Origin: Curtobacterium luteum
Lineage (GTDB): Bacteria; Actinomycetota; Actinomycetes; Actinomycetales; Microbacteriaceae
DNA: 64,000 bases
Reading direction: 5' to 3'
Assembly (NCBI RefSeq): GCF_014646995.1
Contig: NZ_BMOI01000008.1
Coordinates: forward strand, 62,001-126,000
A model generated the notes under the pieces. The model did not search any database. It had not been told where the DNA came from and worked only from the letters and a program-made list of their open reading frames with translations. Made by a program: the position numbers and the translations under genes. Shown here piece by piece: positions 42,586 through 50,463 of the stretch; position 1 is the stretch's first letter; each line of letters starts with the position of its first letter.

Positions 42586-44000
42586 GCCACCTCGTCGCCG
42601 GTCGGGAGCGCCTCGCACCAGTCGACGGTGGACGCGGCGACGCTGGCTTCGAGGGCGCCCGACGCCGCGTCCACGATCGTCACGAGTCCGCTCGTCGCCG
42701 ACCGGGTGACGACCGCGGCGAACTGCCCGTTCGGCGACGGACAGACCGCGGTGATCCCGGCGTCCGACGGGATGGTCACGGCAAGCCGGGAGGCGCGGGC
42801 CGGCCGCACGAGGAGGATCCGTTGGTCGAGCGTGCCGTCCGCGCGGACAGTGCCCACCAGCCGGAGGTACGTCCCGCTGGGCAAGGGCGCGATCCGGCCC
42901 AGGTAGGGCGCGTCCGTGCTCCCCTCCGGCGTCGCGATGGGCGTCCGTCGGCCGTCGGTCAGGTCGAGGTACTCGATCCCGGTGCCGGTCTCGACCACGG
43001 CCGTGGTGCCGGAGGCGACGAAGCCGTGCAGGGTCGTGGCGCTCCCCAGCCGCACCGCGGCGACCGAGCCGCTCATGTCGACGAGGACCAGGTCGTCGCC
43101 ACTGGTCCGGACGAGCGCGCTCTCGGTCCGCGGGACGTACGCCCACTGTGCGACGGTCATCGGGACGGCGCCGGTCGTCGGTCTGCCGTCCGCCGCGATC
43201 GCCACGGGCATGTGGGTGCCGGTCATGTCGACGACGTAGAGGCCGACGTCGGTCGAGCGCCCCGACGACGTGTCGGCGTACTGGAAGCCGAAGGAGGCTC
43301 CGTCGTCCGCAGCGTGGAGCGCGGTCACCCGTCCGGCCGCGGTCGGCAGCGTGATCCGCTCGACGGGCAGGTCGTCGTCCTGCACGCCGCCGGCGAGCCC
43401 GACGACGTCGATCGCCGAGCCACCTCGGCCGACGTCGCGGACGACGACAAGCGACCGTCCGAGGCGCGCGTACGCCGTGATGCCGTCGTCCGCGTACACC
43501 GTCGTGGCGCCGCCGGCGTCGAGCGAGCGTCGGACGATCCGGTCCTTCCCGCCGCCCGGTCCAGCGGGGACGAGTGCGAGGACGTCGGTGCTCCCGGTGC
43601 GGACGGTGGCGCGGAGCGTCGCGCTCGACGACTGCCCGGGCGCACGGACACCGGTGACCGCGATCTCGTACGACCGGTCGTAGTCGAGCGGTCCGGCGAA
43701 CTCGACGGCGATCGTGTTCCCGCTCGACGTGACCGTGTGCGCCGCTGCCGGTCGGACCACCACGTCCGCGGGGCGCACCGCTTGGACGGCCTGGTTCGCG
43801 GTGAGGATCACGCGCTGGGCCGGCTTCGCCACCAACCCGGCGGCGTCGTACGAGACGGCACGGAGCCGAGGACCCTGCTGCGCGCCGACGACCGCGGCGA
43901 GCGCACCGACGACGATGAGGACGACGGTCACCGCGAGGTACCGCGTCCGGAAGCGGTCGCGACGGGGGCGTCGAGCATGGTCAGTACTCGTAGGGGTCAC
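42582..44000 (-). CDS. Membrane-anchored beta-propeller-like protein
   Basis: 472 residues. One N-terminal membrane helix (YLAVTVVLIVVGALAAVVGA, residues 24-43) followed by an Ig-like domain (VILTANQAVQAVRPADVVVRP ... GPLDYDRSYEIAV) and a long WD40/TolB-like extracytoplasmic domain of repeated GR..-D..-G blades. Function unknown. GTG start at 44000 lies 20 nt inside the upstream TIGR03943 gene. Includes a PARASRL segment near base 42790 that corresponds to a family-A half-site. Confidence 0.68.
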   Translation of the reverse strand: MTPTSTDHARRPRRDRFRTRYLAVTVVLIVVGALAAVVGAQQGPRLRAVSYDAAGLVAKPAQRVILTANQAVQAVRPADVVVRPAAAHTVTSSGNTIAVEFAGPLDYDRSYEIAVTGVRAPGQSSSATLRATVRTGSTDVLALVPAGPGGGKDRIVRRSLDAGGATTVYADDGITAYARLGRSLVVVRDVGRGGSAIDVVGLAGGVQDDDLPVERITLPTAAGRVTALHAADDGASFGFQYADTSSGRSTDVGLYVVDMTGTHMPVAIAADGRPTTGAVPMTVAQWAYVPRTESALVRTSGDDLVLVDMSGSVAAVRLGSATTLHGFVASGTTAVVETGTGIEYLDLTDGRRTPIATPEGSTDAPYLGRIAPLPSGTYLRLVGTVRADGTLDQRILLVRPARASRLAVTIPSDAGITAVCPSPNGQFAAVVTRSATSGLVTIVDAASGALEASVAASTVDWCEALPTGDEVA

Positions 44001-44778
44001 TCGGCTGCGCGATCTGTCGAACGGAGGACGCCTTCACGACGATCCTGGCGGCGGCGGACTGGTCGGGGTTGGCGACGAGGGAGCCGCGCACCGTGACCCA
44101 GCGGTCCGCGTCGGGGACGGCCCCGGTCGTGGTCACGCCGAGGCCGACCGGTTGCGCGTCGACGGCGCAGCAGCTGATCACGAACCGGGTCAGCGTGAAC
44201 GATCCGTCGCCGGCAGGGACGACGAAACCCGTGAGCTCCACCCGCTTCCCGACGAGGGCGCTCGTGTCGGTGGACTGGCGGATGAGGGCGGCCCAGTCCT
44301 TCACGCCGTAGTCGGACGTGTCGACCGCGTCGCTGCCGAGGAGCGAGACCCCCTGCGCTCCGGTCGCGTTCGACAGCGTCGCGGCATCGACGCTCCGCTG
44401 CTGGGCGGTCCGGGCGGACAGCGTCGCGGGCGGCAGCACGAGCATGGCGACCGTCACCCCGATCGTCACGAGCGCCGCGGCCCAACCGAGGACGACGCGG
44501 ACGGGACGACCCGCGCCTCCCGGCCGTCCGCCGTGGACGCCGTGCGCGTCGGCCTCGGTGTCACCGTGTGCGTGGGCATGCCCGCGCGCGACGACGACGA
44601 GTCCGGCGACCGCGGCCGGCACCGCGACGGCCGCGAGCACGACGGTGAAGACGGCGTACCGCGGGTTGATGTAGAGGTCGAGGTGACCGACGACCGCCAG
44701 CCAGAGCGTGCACAGCGCCACCGCGAGGACGGACCCGAGGCCCAGCGCCGCCGACGCGGTCGACTCAGACGAGGACAT
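43981..44778 (-). CDS. TIGR03943 / DUF1980 family protein (YcgQ-like)
   Basis: 265 residues. Two membrane helices and a His-rich loop between them (RGHAHAHGDTEADAHGVHGG), then an extracytoplasmic OB-like domain with the family's TRFVISCCAVDAQPVGL motif. In many bacteria this protein pairs with the YcgR-type permease and is linked to metal (often zinc) supply. Its ATG at 44778 lies 14 nt inside the permease gene. A family-A half-site near 44510 encodes GGRPGGAGR next to the His-rich loop. Confidence 0.82.
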   Translation of the reverse strand: MSSSESTASAALGLGSVLAVALCTLWLAVVGHLDLYINPRYAVFTVVLAAVAVPAAVAGLVVVARGHAHAHGDTEADAHGVHGGRPGGAGRPVRVVLGWAAALVTIGVTVAMLVLPPATLSARTAQQRSVDAATLSNATGAQGVSLLGSDAVDTSDYGVKDWAALIRQSTDTSALVGKRVELTGFVVPAGDGSFTLTRFVISCCAVDAQPVGLGVTTTGAVPDADRWVTVRGSLVANPDQSAAARIVVKASSVRQIAQPSDPYEY

Positions 44779-45781
44779 TCATCACCAACCCGACGGTCGC
44801 GGCGAACAGGACGCAGACGACGGCGAGCAGCACGAGGAAGCGCACTCGGAACGTCGTGCGGAGCAGGACGAGCATCTTCACGTCGATGATCGGTCCGATG
44901 ATGAGGAAGGCGGTGATCGACCCGGGCAGGAAGGTGGAGGCGAACGACAGCGCGAAGAACGCGTCGACGTTCGAGCAGAGCGACACCGTCATGGCCAGGA
45001 GCATCATCGCGCCGACCGAGAGCACGGGGTTCGCGCCGATCGCCACGAGCGTCGAACGGGGTACGGCGACCTGGACGGCCGCGGCCAGCCCGGCGCCGAC
45101 GAACAGGGCGGGCATCATGGTCGCGGTCTCGCCGCCGAACTGCGCCGCACTGTCCCGCCAGCGGTCTCGGGACGGCGGGGCACCGACGGCTGTGCGGCAG
45201 CGCGCCTCGAACGTGGGCAGCAGCAGCTCGGCCGGACGTCGGTGCGCGGCCACGATCCAGCCGACGAGGTTCGCGACGACGAAGCCGCCGACGATGCGCA
45301 CGGGCAGGATCCACCCGGACCAGCCGAACGCCTGCGCCGTGCTGATGATCACGAGGGGGTTGAGGATCGGGGCGGCGACGAGGAAGGTCACCGCCTCGGC
45401 CGGGGTGAACCCGCGCAGCATGAGACCGCGGGCGAGCGGGACGTTGCCGCACTCGCAGACCGGGAACAGCATCCCGATGAGCGAGATCACGGCTCGACGG
45501 GGGACCGCGCGCTGCGGGAGCACCCGTTCGAGTACGCCCACGGGGACCCACACCTCGACGACGATCGAGAGCAGGATGCCGAGCACGACGAAGGGCAGGG
45601 ACTCCACGACGACGCTGATCGCCAGCGTCAGGAAGTCCTGCACGACGTCCGGCAGTCCGGCGGACCCGACGGTCGGCGAGACGACTCGGACGCCGAGGAG
45701 CGCGACGACTGCGACCAGCACGAGACCCGGGCCGGTGCGGCTCCGGGACGGGGTCGTGGCGGTGGCGGTCGCGCGCGTCAC
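44765..45781 (-). CDS. Permease (DUF318 / YcgR-like)
   Basis: 338 residues with about eight membrane helices. Family motifs: PVCECGNVPLARGLMLRG (near residue 85) and the second-half copy SLCSNVDAFFALSFAS. Probable transporter acting with the TIGR03943 protein. The likely start is GTG 45781: TATCGT (45794-45789) is 7 nt upstream, giving a one-base leader; a GTG at 45790 would lie within that box. Confidence 0.82.
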   Translation of the reverse strand: MTRATATATTPSRSRTGPGLVLVAVVALLGVRVVSPTVGSAGLPDVVQDFLTLAISVVVESLPFVVLGILLSIVVEVWVPVGVLERVLPQRAVPRRAVISLIGMLFPVCECGNVPLARGLMLRGFTPAEAVTFLVAAPILNPLVIISTAQAFGWSGWILPVRIVGGFVVANLVGWIVAAHRRPAELLLPTFEARCRTAVGAPPSRDRWRDSAAQFGGETATMMPALFVGAGLAAAVQVAVPRSTLVAIGANPVLSVGAMMLLAMTVSLCSNVDAFFALSFASTFLPGSITAFLIIGPIIDVKMLVLLRTTFRVRFLVLLAVVCVLFAATVGLVMNVLV

Positions 45782-45881
45782 CTTGGCCACGATAGGCGAC
45801 CGGGGCTGCCGCTCGGTGTCAACGAGTCGGCGTGCCCGTCGCGCGGGACCGCGACGCGGGCGCCGGCACCGCCCCGGGGCC

Positions 45882-46469
45882 TCAGCGCGGGGCGAGGCCG
45901 TCCAGGTGCCGGTCGAGCACACGGATCGCCCAGTCGCCGGACTCCCCCGGCGCGAGGCGCGAGACGTGCATCGCGAGACCGTCGATGAGGGCGTGCAGCC
46001 GCTGCGCCTCGAACACACGCTCGGCCTCGGGCACGCCGACCAGGCGGACGATCTGCTCGGTCCACTGCTGCATGTCGGAGACCACACGGTCGAGCGCCGG
46101 CCGGAGCGCCGGGTCGGTCAGCGCCGCGTTGCCGAGCGCGAGGTAGACGTCGAGCTCGATGAGCCGCTCCTCGTCGAGGGGCAGCAGCTCGAGCAGGATG
46201 CGGCGGGCACGTTCCCGGTCGGGCAGCGTCTCGGGCACGGCGTCGACGCGGCGGGTGGTGGCGTCGAAGACGGTCTCGAGCGCGTGCGTCCGGACGCTCG
46301 CCTGCGTGGGGAAGACGTACCGGACGGTCGAGGGCGGGAGTCCGGCCTCGGCCGCGACGCCGCGCACGCTGAGCGCGCCGAGGCCGTTCCGAGCGAGCAC
46401 CCGCGCCGCTGCGTCGGACACGATCCGGCGACGTTCTCCGACGTCGATGCTCCTGGCCACGGGTGCCAT
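45882..46469 (-). CDS. TetR family transcriptional regulator
   Basis: 195 residues; N-terminal helix-turn-helix (LGALSVRGVAAEAGLPPSTVRYVFP, residues 30-54) and all-helical ligand domain. Divergent from paired SMR pump genes with a 64-bp intergenic region that holds a palindrome, so it probably represses the pumps and responds to a cationic compound. Confidence 0.9.
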   Translation of the reverse strand: MAPVARSIDVGERRRIVSDAAARVLARNGLGALSVRGVAAEAGLPPSTVRYVFPTQASVRTHALETVFDATTRRVDAVPETLPDRERARRILLELLPLDEERLIELDVYLALGNAALTDPALRPALDRVVSDMQQWTEQIVRLVGVPEAERVFEAQRLHALIDGLAMHVSRLAPGESGDWAIRVLDRHLDGLAPR

Positions 46470-46496
46470 GTTCGCACGAGCGTGCTACTTTCTTTC

Positions 46497-46512
46497 TCGT
46501 ACAGTTGTGCGA
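46497..46512. promoter_or_regulatory. Candidate TetR operator
   Basis: TCGTACAGTTGTGCGA, a 16-bp imperfect palindrome (TCGnACAnnTGTnCGA), between tetR and the SMR genes. A second half-site TTCGCAC lies at 46471-46477. Confidence 0.6.
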
Positions 46513-46533
46513 CTATGCAGGAGGAGCAGAGCG

Positions 46534-46848
46534 ATGACGTGGGTCGTGCTGGTGCTGTCCGGCGTGCTCGAGGCCGTGTGGGCCTCCGCCCTGAGCGCGT
46601 CTGACGGGTTCAAGAAGGTCGTGCCGACGATCGTGTTCGTCGCGGGCATGGCCCTGAGCATGGCCGGGCTGGCGTACGCGATGACCGCCATCCCGGCCGG
46701 GACGGCGTACGCGGTGTGGGTCGGCATCGGCGCCTCGCTGACCGTGGTCGTCGCGGTGCTCCGCCGGCAGGAGGCTGCGTCCTTCGCCCGCCTGGCCCTG
46801 GTGTTCGGGCTCGTGGTCTGCGTCGTCGGCCTCAAGGTGGTGAGCTGA
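46534..46848 (+). CDS. SMR family multidrug/guanidinium efflux subunit 1
   Basis: 104 residues, four membrane helices, active-site glutamate in LSGVLEAVWASAL (E13). The loop GTAYAVWVGIGA is typical. Encoded immediately before a second SMR gene, as in heterodimeric pumps such as YkkCD or EbrAB. Ribosome site GGAGGAG. Divergently controlled by the TetR protein. Confidence 0.92.
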   Translation: MTWVVLVLSGVLEAVWASALSASDGFKKVVPTIVFVAGMALSMAGLAYAMTAIPAGTAYAVWVGIGASLTVVVAVLRRQEAASFARLALVFGLVVCVVGLKVVS

Positions 46849-46849
46849 G

Positions 46850-47239
46850 GTGGCGTGGGTGGTCCTGTTCGTCAGCGCCGCACTCGAGACGGTCTGGGCG
46901 ACGGCGCTCGGCGAGAGCCACGGCTTCACCCGCCCAGGGCCGACCCTGGTCTTCGTCGCGACGATCGCCGTGAGCCTCGGCGCGTTCGGGTACGTCCTCC
47001 GGCACATCCCGATCAGCACGGCGTACGCGGTGTGGACCGGGACGGGCGCGGCACTGACCGTGCTCTGGGGCATGGCGACGGGCGCGGAGCCCGTGACGGC
47101 CCTGCGTCTGCTGTTCATCGCGGGGATCGTCGGGTGCGTGGTCGGCCTGAAGCTCGTGCCCGCGCGGCCGGCCGGCGGTGCCCGAGACTCGGCCGGTGCT
47201 GTCCGAGTCTCGGCCGGCGGTGCCCGAGACTCGGCGTAG
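46850..47239 (+). CDS. SMR family multidrug/guanidinium efflux subunit 2
   Basis: 129 residues, about 20 longer than usual. Four helices with E in VSAALETVWATAL and STAYAVWTGTGA. The C-terminal tail after LVPARPAGG consists of repeated ARDSAGAVRVSAGGARDSA-type peptides, encoded by three copies of the family-B motif CCGAGWCTCGG. So a dispersed repeat has extended the protein. Starts 2 nt after the stop of subunit 1. Confidence 0.9.
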   Translation: MAWVVLFVSAALETVWATALGESHGFTRPGPTLVFVATIAVSLGAFGYVLRHIPISTAYAVWTGTGAALTVLWGMATGAEPVTALRLLFIAGIVGCVVGLKLVPARPAGGARDSAGAVRVSAGGARDSA

Positions 47240-47293
47240 GCGACACTTCTCGGGGTCGGGGGCGCGAGCAGTGTCGCCCAACACGAGACTCGG
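47182..47293. repeat. Composite palindromic repeat, family B, overlapping a CDS end
   Basis: CCGAGWCTCGG at 47182-47192, 47203-47213 and 47224-47234 (spaced exactly 21 bp), then GGCGACACTTCTCG (47239-47252), CGAGCAGTGTCGCC (47265-47278) and CGAGACTCGG (47284-47293). The first three motifs and the stop codon lie in the SMR gene. Confidence 0.85.
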
Positions 47294-47321
47294 CAGCGCC
47301 GGTCCGCGACGCAACCCATGA

Positions 47322-47367
47322 ACGGCCTGGAGGCGCGGTGCCAGCTGGCACCGCGCCTCCAGGCCGT
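47322..47367. terminator. Family-A hairpin, perfect 22-bp arms
   Basis: Arms 47322-47343 and 47346-47367 (start ACGGCCTGGAGGCGCGGTG), 2-nt centre. Sits between the convergent SMR and LLM genes, 15 bp from the LLM stop. Confidence 0.8.
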
Positions 47368-47382
47368 CGTGCGGTCACGCGA

Positions 47383-48522
47383 TCAGACGGACGCGCCCGT
47401 CCACTCGTCCTCGGCGGCGACGTGGTCACTGCCGACCGTGCCGGCTGCCATGGCCGCGGCCACGCGGTCCGCGTGCGACGGCGGGTCGGACGGCACGTCG
47501 GCCGGACGGCCGTCGTCGTTGATCTTGCGGAGCTCGGGGACGATGTCCTCGGCGAGGATGTCGATCTGCTCGAGCACCGTCTTCAGCGGCAGGCCGGCGT
47601 GGTCCACCAGGAACAGCTGGCGCTGGTAGTGCCCGACGTGGTCCTTCATGGTCGCGTACCGGTCGATGACCTGCTGCGGGGAACCCACGGTGAGCGGGGT
47701 CTGTGCGGTGAAGTCCTCCATCGAGGGGCCGTGCCCGTAGACCGGTGCGTTGTCGAAGTACGGGCGGAACTCGTCCCACGCGTCCTGCGAGTTCTTGCGC
47801 GCGAAGAACTGGCCGCCGAGCCCGACGATCGCCTGGTCGGCGCGACCGTGGCCGTAGTGCTCGAAGCGCTGGCGGTAGAGCCCGACCATCTGCTCGGTGT
47901 GCTGGATCGGCCAGAAGATGTTGTTGTGGAGGAACCCGTCGCCGTAGTAGGCGGCCTGCTCGGCGATCTCCGGGGTGCGGATCGAGCCGTGCCAGACGAA
48001 CGGAGGCACGCCGTCGAGGGGACGCGGGGTCGAGGTGAAGCCCTGCAGCGGGGTGCGGAACTTCCCCTGCCAGTTCACGACGTCGTTCTCCCACAGCTGG
48101 CGGACCAGCGCGTAGTTCTCGATCGCGAGGTTGACACCCTGCCGGATGTCCTGCCCGAACCACGGGTACACCGGGCCGGTGTTGCCGCGGCCCATCATGA
48201 GGTCCATGCGGCCGTCGGAGATGACCTGGAGCATCGCGTACTCCTCGGCGATGCGCACCGGGTCGTTCGTGGTGATGAGCGTCGTCGACGTCGACAGCGT
48301 GATGTGCTTCGTGCGTCCGGCGAGGTAGCCGAGCATCGTCGTCGGGCTCGACGCGACGAACGGCGGGTTGTGGTGCTCACCCGTGGCGAAGACGTCCAGG
48401 CCCGCCTGGTCGGCGTGCTCGGCGATCGTGAGGATGTCCTTCACGCGCTGGGTGTCGTCCGGGGTCGTCCCGGTGGTGGGGTCGGTCGTGACGTCGCTGA
48501 CCGTGAAGATCCCGAACTGCAT
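47383..48522 (-). CDS. LLM class flavin-dependent oxidoreductase
   Basis: 379-residue luciferase-like TIM-barrel monooxygenase. Motifs: FGIFTVSD at the N-terminus, TGEHHNPPF, DGRMDLMMGRGNTGPVYPWFG, and SPQQVIDR near the end. Uses reduced FMN; substrate unknown. ATG at 48522 with AAGGGCAGCACACC upstream. A candidate operator lies between its -10 and start. Confidence 0.9.
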   Translation of the reverse strand: MQFGIFTVSDVTTDPTTGTTPDDTQRVKDILTIAEHADQAGLDVFATGEHHNPPFVASSPTTMLGYLAGRTKHITLSTSTTLITTNDPVRIAEEYAMLQVISDGRMDLMMGRGNTGPVYPWFGQDIRQGVNLAIENYALVRQLWENDVVNWQGKFRTPLQGFTSTPRPLDGVPPFVWHGSIRTPEIAEQAAYYGDGFLHNNIFWPIQHTEQMVGLYRQRFEHYGHGRADQAIVGLGGQFFARKNSQDAWDEFRPYFDNAPVYGHGPSMEDFTAQTPLTVGSPQQVIDRYATMKDHVGHYQRQLFLVDHAGLPLKTVLEQIDILAEDIVPELRKINDDGRPADVPSDPPSHADRVAAAMAAGTVGSDHVAAEDEWTGASV

Positions 48523-48542
48523 GGTGTGCTGCCCTTCGCTTT

Positions 48543-48578
48543 TCAATGCGTTTGCATCGACTTGCCGGGTACAACGTA
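48543..48578 (-). promoter_or_regulatory. Promoter -10 and palindromic operator of the LLM gene
   Basis: -10 TACGTT (48578-48573). Just downstream of the predicted start lies TCAATGCGTTTGCATCGA (48543-48560), an interrupted palindrome (TCnATGC-N4-GCATnGA). Unusual A+T content for the region supports a binding site. Confidence 0.5.
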
Positions 48579-48713
48579 GCGCACGCGGAGACATTCCCGC
48601 CAGTGCAGCGGAGGACCGCGCCCGCTGTGTGGGTCGGCGGCGCGACAGCACTGCCCGCTCCGGGCGGGCCGCAGCCTCTGCTGCGCGCGTCGGCTGCGCG
48701 ACCGCGCTGACCG

Positions 48714-49583
48714 TCACGGGCGAGCCGCTGCGTCCGCCCTGGGCGCCGGGTGCATCCCGTCCGCGAACCAGACCGTGGCGACCACCGCGAGGATGCTCGC
48801 ACTCGACGCGAGCCGGCCCGCCAGCAGGAGCGCCGCATGGTCGTGCGCCGTGCCCGAGAACCCGACGGCCAGCGCAGCGACCCCGACCGCCAGCGCGAGG
48901 CCGAGCGCGACGAGCAGCACGATGCCGACCAGGCGCCGGGGGCCTCGCCGTCCGTCACGGTCCCCGCGCTCACCCCGGTCGACCCGGGGGCCCGCTGCCC
49001 GCACCAGTCCGGTCCAGAACAGCGCGATCGCCGAGGCGCCCACGATGTCGCTCACCCGGTGCCAGCCGTAGACGACGGTCTGGTTCGCCACGAAGACCGC
49101 GTAGGCCGCCCCCACGATGGTGATGAGTGGTCGCCACCGCCGGGGCGTGACCATGAGGACACCGAACAGCGCGGCGAGGGCGATCGTCGCGTGTCCGGAC
49201 GGGAACGAGTTCGGCGTCGTCGACTGGGCGATCTCCGGGCGCACGGCGATATGTTTGACGAGCGTCGAGGTCGCTGCCGACGCGAGCACGACGACTCCGG
49301 CTCCGAGCCCCACCGCCAGACGTCGTCGGGCGAACGCCACGGCGACCATCACGACGACGAGCAACAGGATCACCGGCACCGAGATGACGTTGAGTGCCGT
49401 GTCCGACCCGAACAGGTCGGACTCACTGACACCGCCGAGCGCGGCGTCCTCCGCCCGCTGACCGAGCGGCGTCAACACGGCGACCGCGTACACGAGAGGC
49501 ACGATCACGAACCCGAGAGCCGACAGCAGCGCCCACCGTCCCCGCCGCGAGACGACGGGGCCTGGAACTGGTGTCCGCGTCAC
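48714..49583 (-). CDS. PAP2 superfamily phosphatase, membrane-bound
   Basis: 289 residues, seven or so membrane helices. Type-2 phosphatidic acid phosphatase motifs: KHIAVRP-like first motif (LVKHIAVRPEIAQ), PSGHAT second motif with catalytic His, and YGWHRVSDIVGA third motif. Dephosphorylates lipid phosphates such as undecaprenyl diphosphate or phosphatidic acid. GTG start at 49583 with GGAGG eight bases upstream. Confidence 0.88.
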   Translation of the reverse strand: MTRTPVPGPVVSRRGRWALLSALGFVIVPLVYAVAVLTPLGQRAEDAALGGVSESDLFGSDTALNVISVPVILLLVVVMVAVAFARRRLAVGLGAGVVVLASAATSTLVKHIAVRPEIAQSTTPNSFPSGHATIALAALFGVLMVTPRRWRPLITIVGAAYAVFVANQTVVYGWHRVSDIVGASAIALFWTGLVRAAGPRVDRGERGDRDGRRGPRRLVGIVLLVALGLALAVGVAALAVGFSGTAHDHAALLLAGRLASSASILAVVATVWFADGMHPAPRADAAARP

Positions 49584-49812
49584 CGGTCTGGTCCTCCTCG
49601 GGGTCGTGCTGACAGGGGTCGTCGTCCGGCTCGTCGGCCGCCTCCGTGGCCGTCCGTCGGACGGGTCCGGGCAGGCCGCAGGATTCGGTCGGTCGGGGTC
49701 GGACACGATACCGTTGGCGAGCAGGTCGGACGCTGGGAAACGCGTGGCGTCACGGCCCGCGAGCAACGTCCCGGCGTACTGGTCGCCGGGCGTGGACGAG
49801 GAGGAGACCGAC

Positions 49813-50295
49813 GTGGCCATCAAGGAACCGGGCATCACCGCTTCACCGAACCGGGGCCTGGCCCTGACCGTCGGTGCGATCCTGGCGATCTGGGGCATCC
49901 TGGGCTTCTTCTTCGCCGGTGACGGCGGCCACGCCTTCTTCGGCAACGACGGCGGCTTCCTGTGGGGCGTGTTCCTCGTGAACCCCGCGCTGTGCCTCGT
50001 CTGGACGCTCCTCGCTGCCGCGATGCTCATCGGCGGACTCGGGACGACCATCGGGTCGCGCAACCTGAACCTCCTCGCCGGCATCGTGCTGATCGTGCTC
50101 GCCCTGTACGGCTTCTTCTTCTCGAACACCTCGGCGAACGTCTTCGCGCTGAACGGCGTCGACAACGGGTTCCACGCCGTCGTCGGGTTCATCCTGCTGG
50201 TCACCGCGCTCGGTGCCGACCGCGAGAACCTGCGAGCCCTGCGAGCCGACCGCGACAACCGCGACCTGCTGCACGCGGAGGCTGCGCACAGCTGA
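49813..50295 (+). CDS. DUF4383 domain-containing membrane protein
   Basis: 160 residues, four membrane helices. Matches the DUF4383 pattern common in Actinobacteria (ALNGVDNGFHAVVGFILLVTALGA before the charged tail). Function unknown. GTG start at 49813 after GAGGAGACCGAC. The long in-frame sequence upstream (from 49606) overlaps the divergent PAP2 promoter area and lacks domain similarity. Confidence 0.8.
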   Translation: MAIKEPGITASPNRGLALTVGAILAIWGILGFFFAGDGGHAFFGNDGGFLWGVFLVNPALCLVWTLLAAAMLIGGLGTTIGSRNLNLLAGIVLIVLALYGFFFSNTSANVFALNGVDNGFHAVVGFILLVTALGADRENLRALRADRDNRDLLHAEAAHS

Positions 50296-50372
50296 CCACC
50301 CTGACCGAACGGTGCCCCGTCGACCTCCGTGGTCGGCGGGGCACCGTGCCGTCGGGCGGGTCCGCGCTGCCA

Positions 50373-50460
50373 CCAACCGCCAGCCGCCAGCCGCCAGCCG
50401 TCAGCCGATCGGCCGTCGGCCGTCACACCGTCGGCCGATCGGGCGTCACACCGTCGGCGC
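50373..50460. repeat. CCGCCAG heptamer run and CGTCACACCGTCGGC direct repeat
   Basis: Three to four CCGCCAG/CCGTCAG heptamers (from about 50376) followed by two copies of CGTCACACCGTCGGC. Between the convergent DUF4383 and helicase genes; no gene. The preceding CGGTGCCCCG...CGGGGCACCG inverted repeat (50310-50346) is a likely terminator for DUF4383. Confidence 0.6.
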
Positions 50461-50463
50461 CGC

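Noticed and set aside
46470-46533. Guanidine (ykkC-class) riboswitch before the SMR pair
   Set aside because: The intergenic region is only 64 bp, is divergent with tetR and is explained by a promoter and TetR-type palindrome.
49606-49812. Longer start for the DUF4383 protein
   Set aside because: The extra residues lack the domain, and the GTG at 49813 has a good ribosome site.
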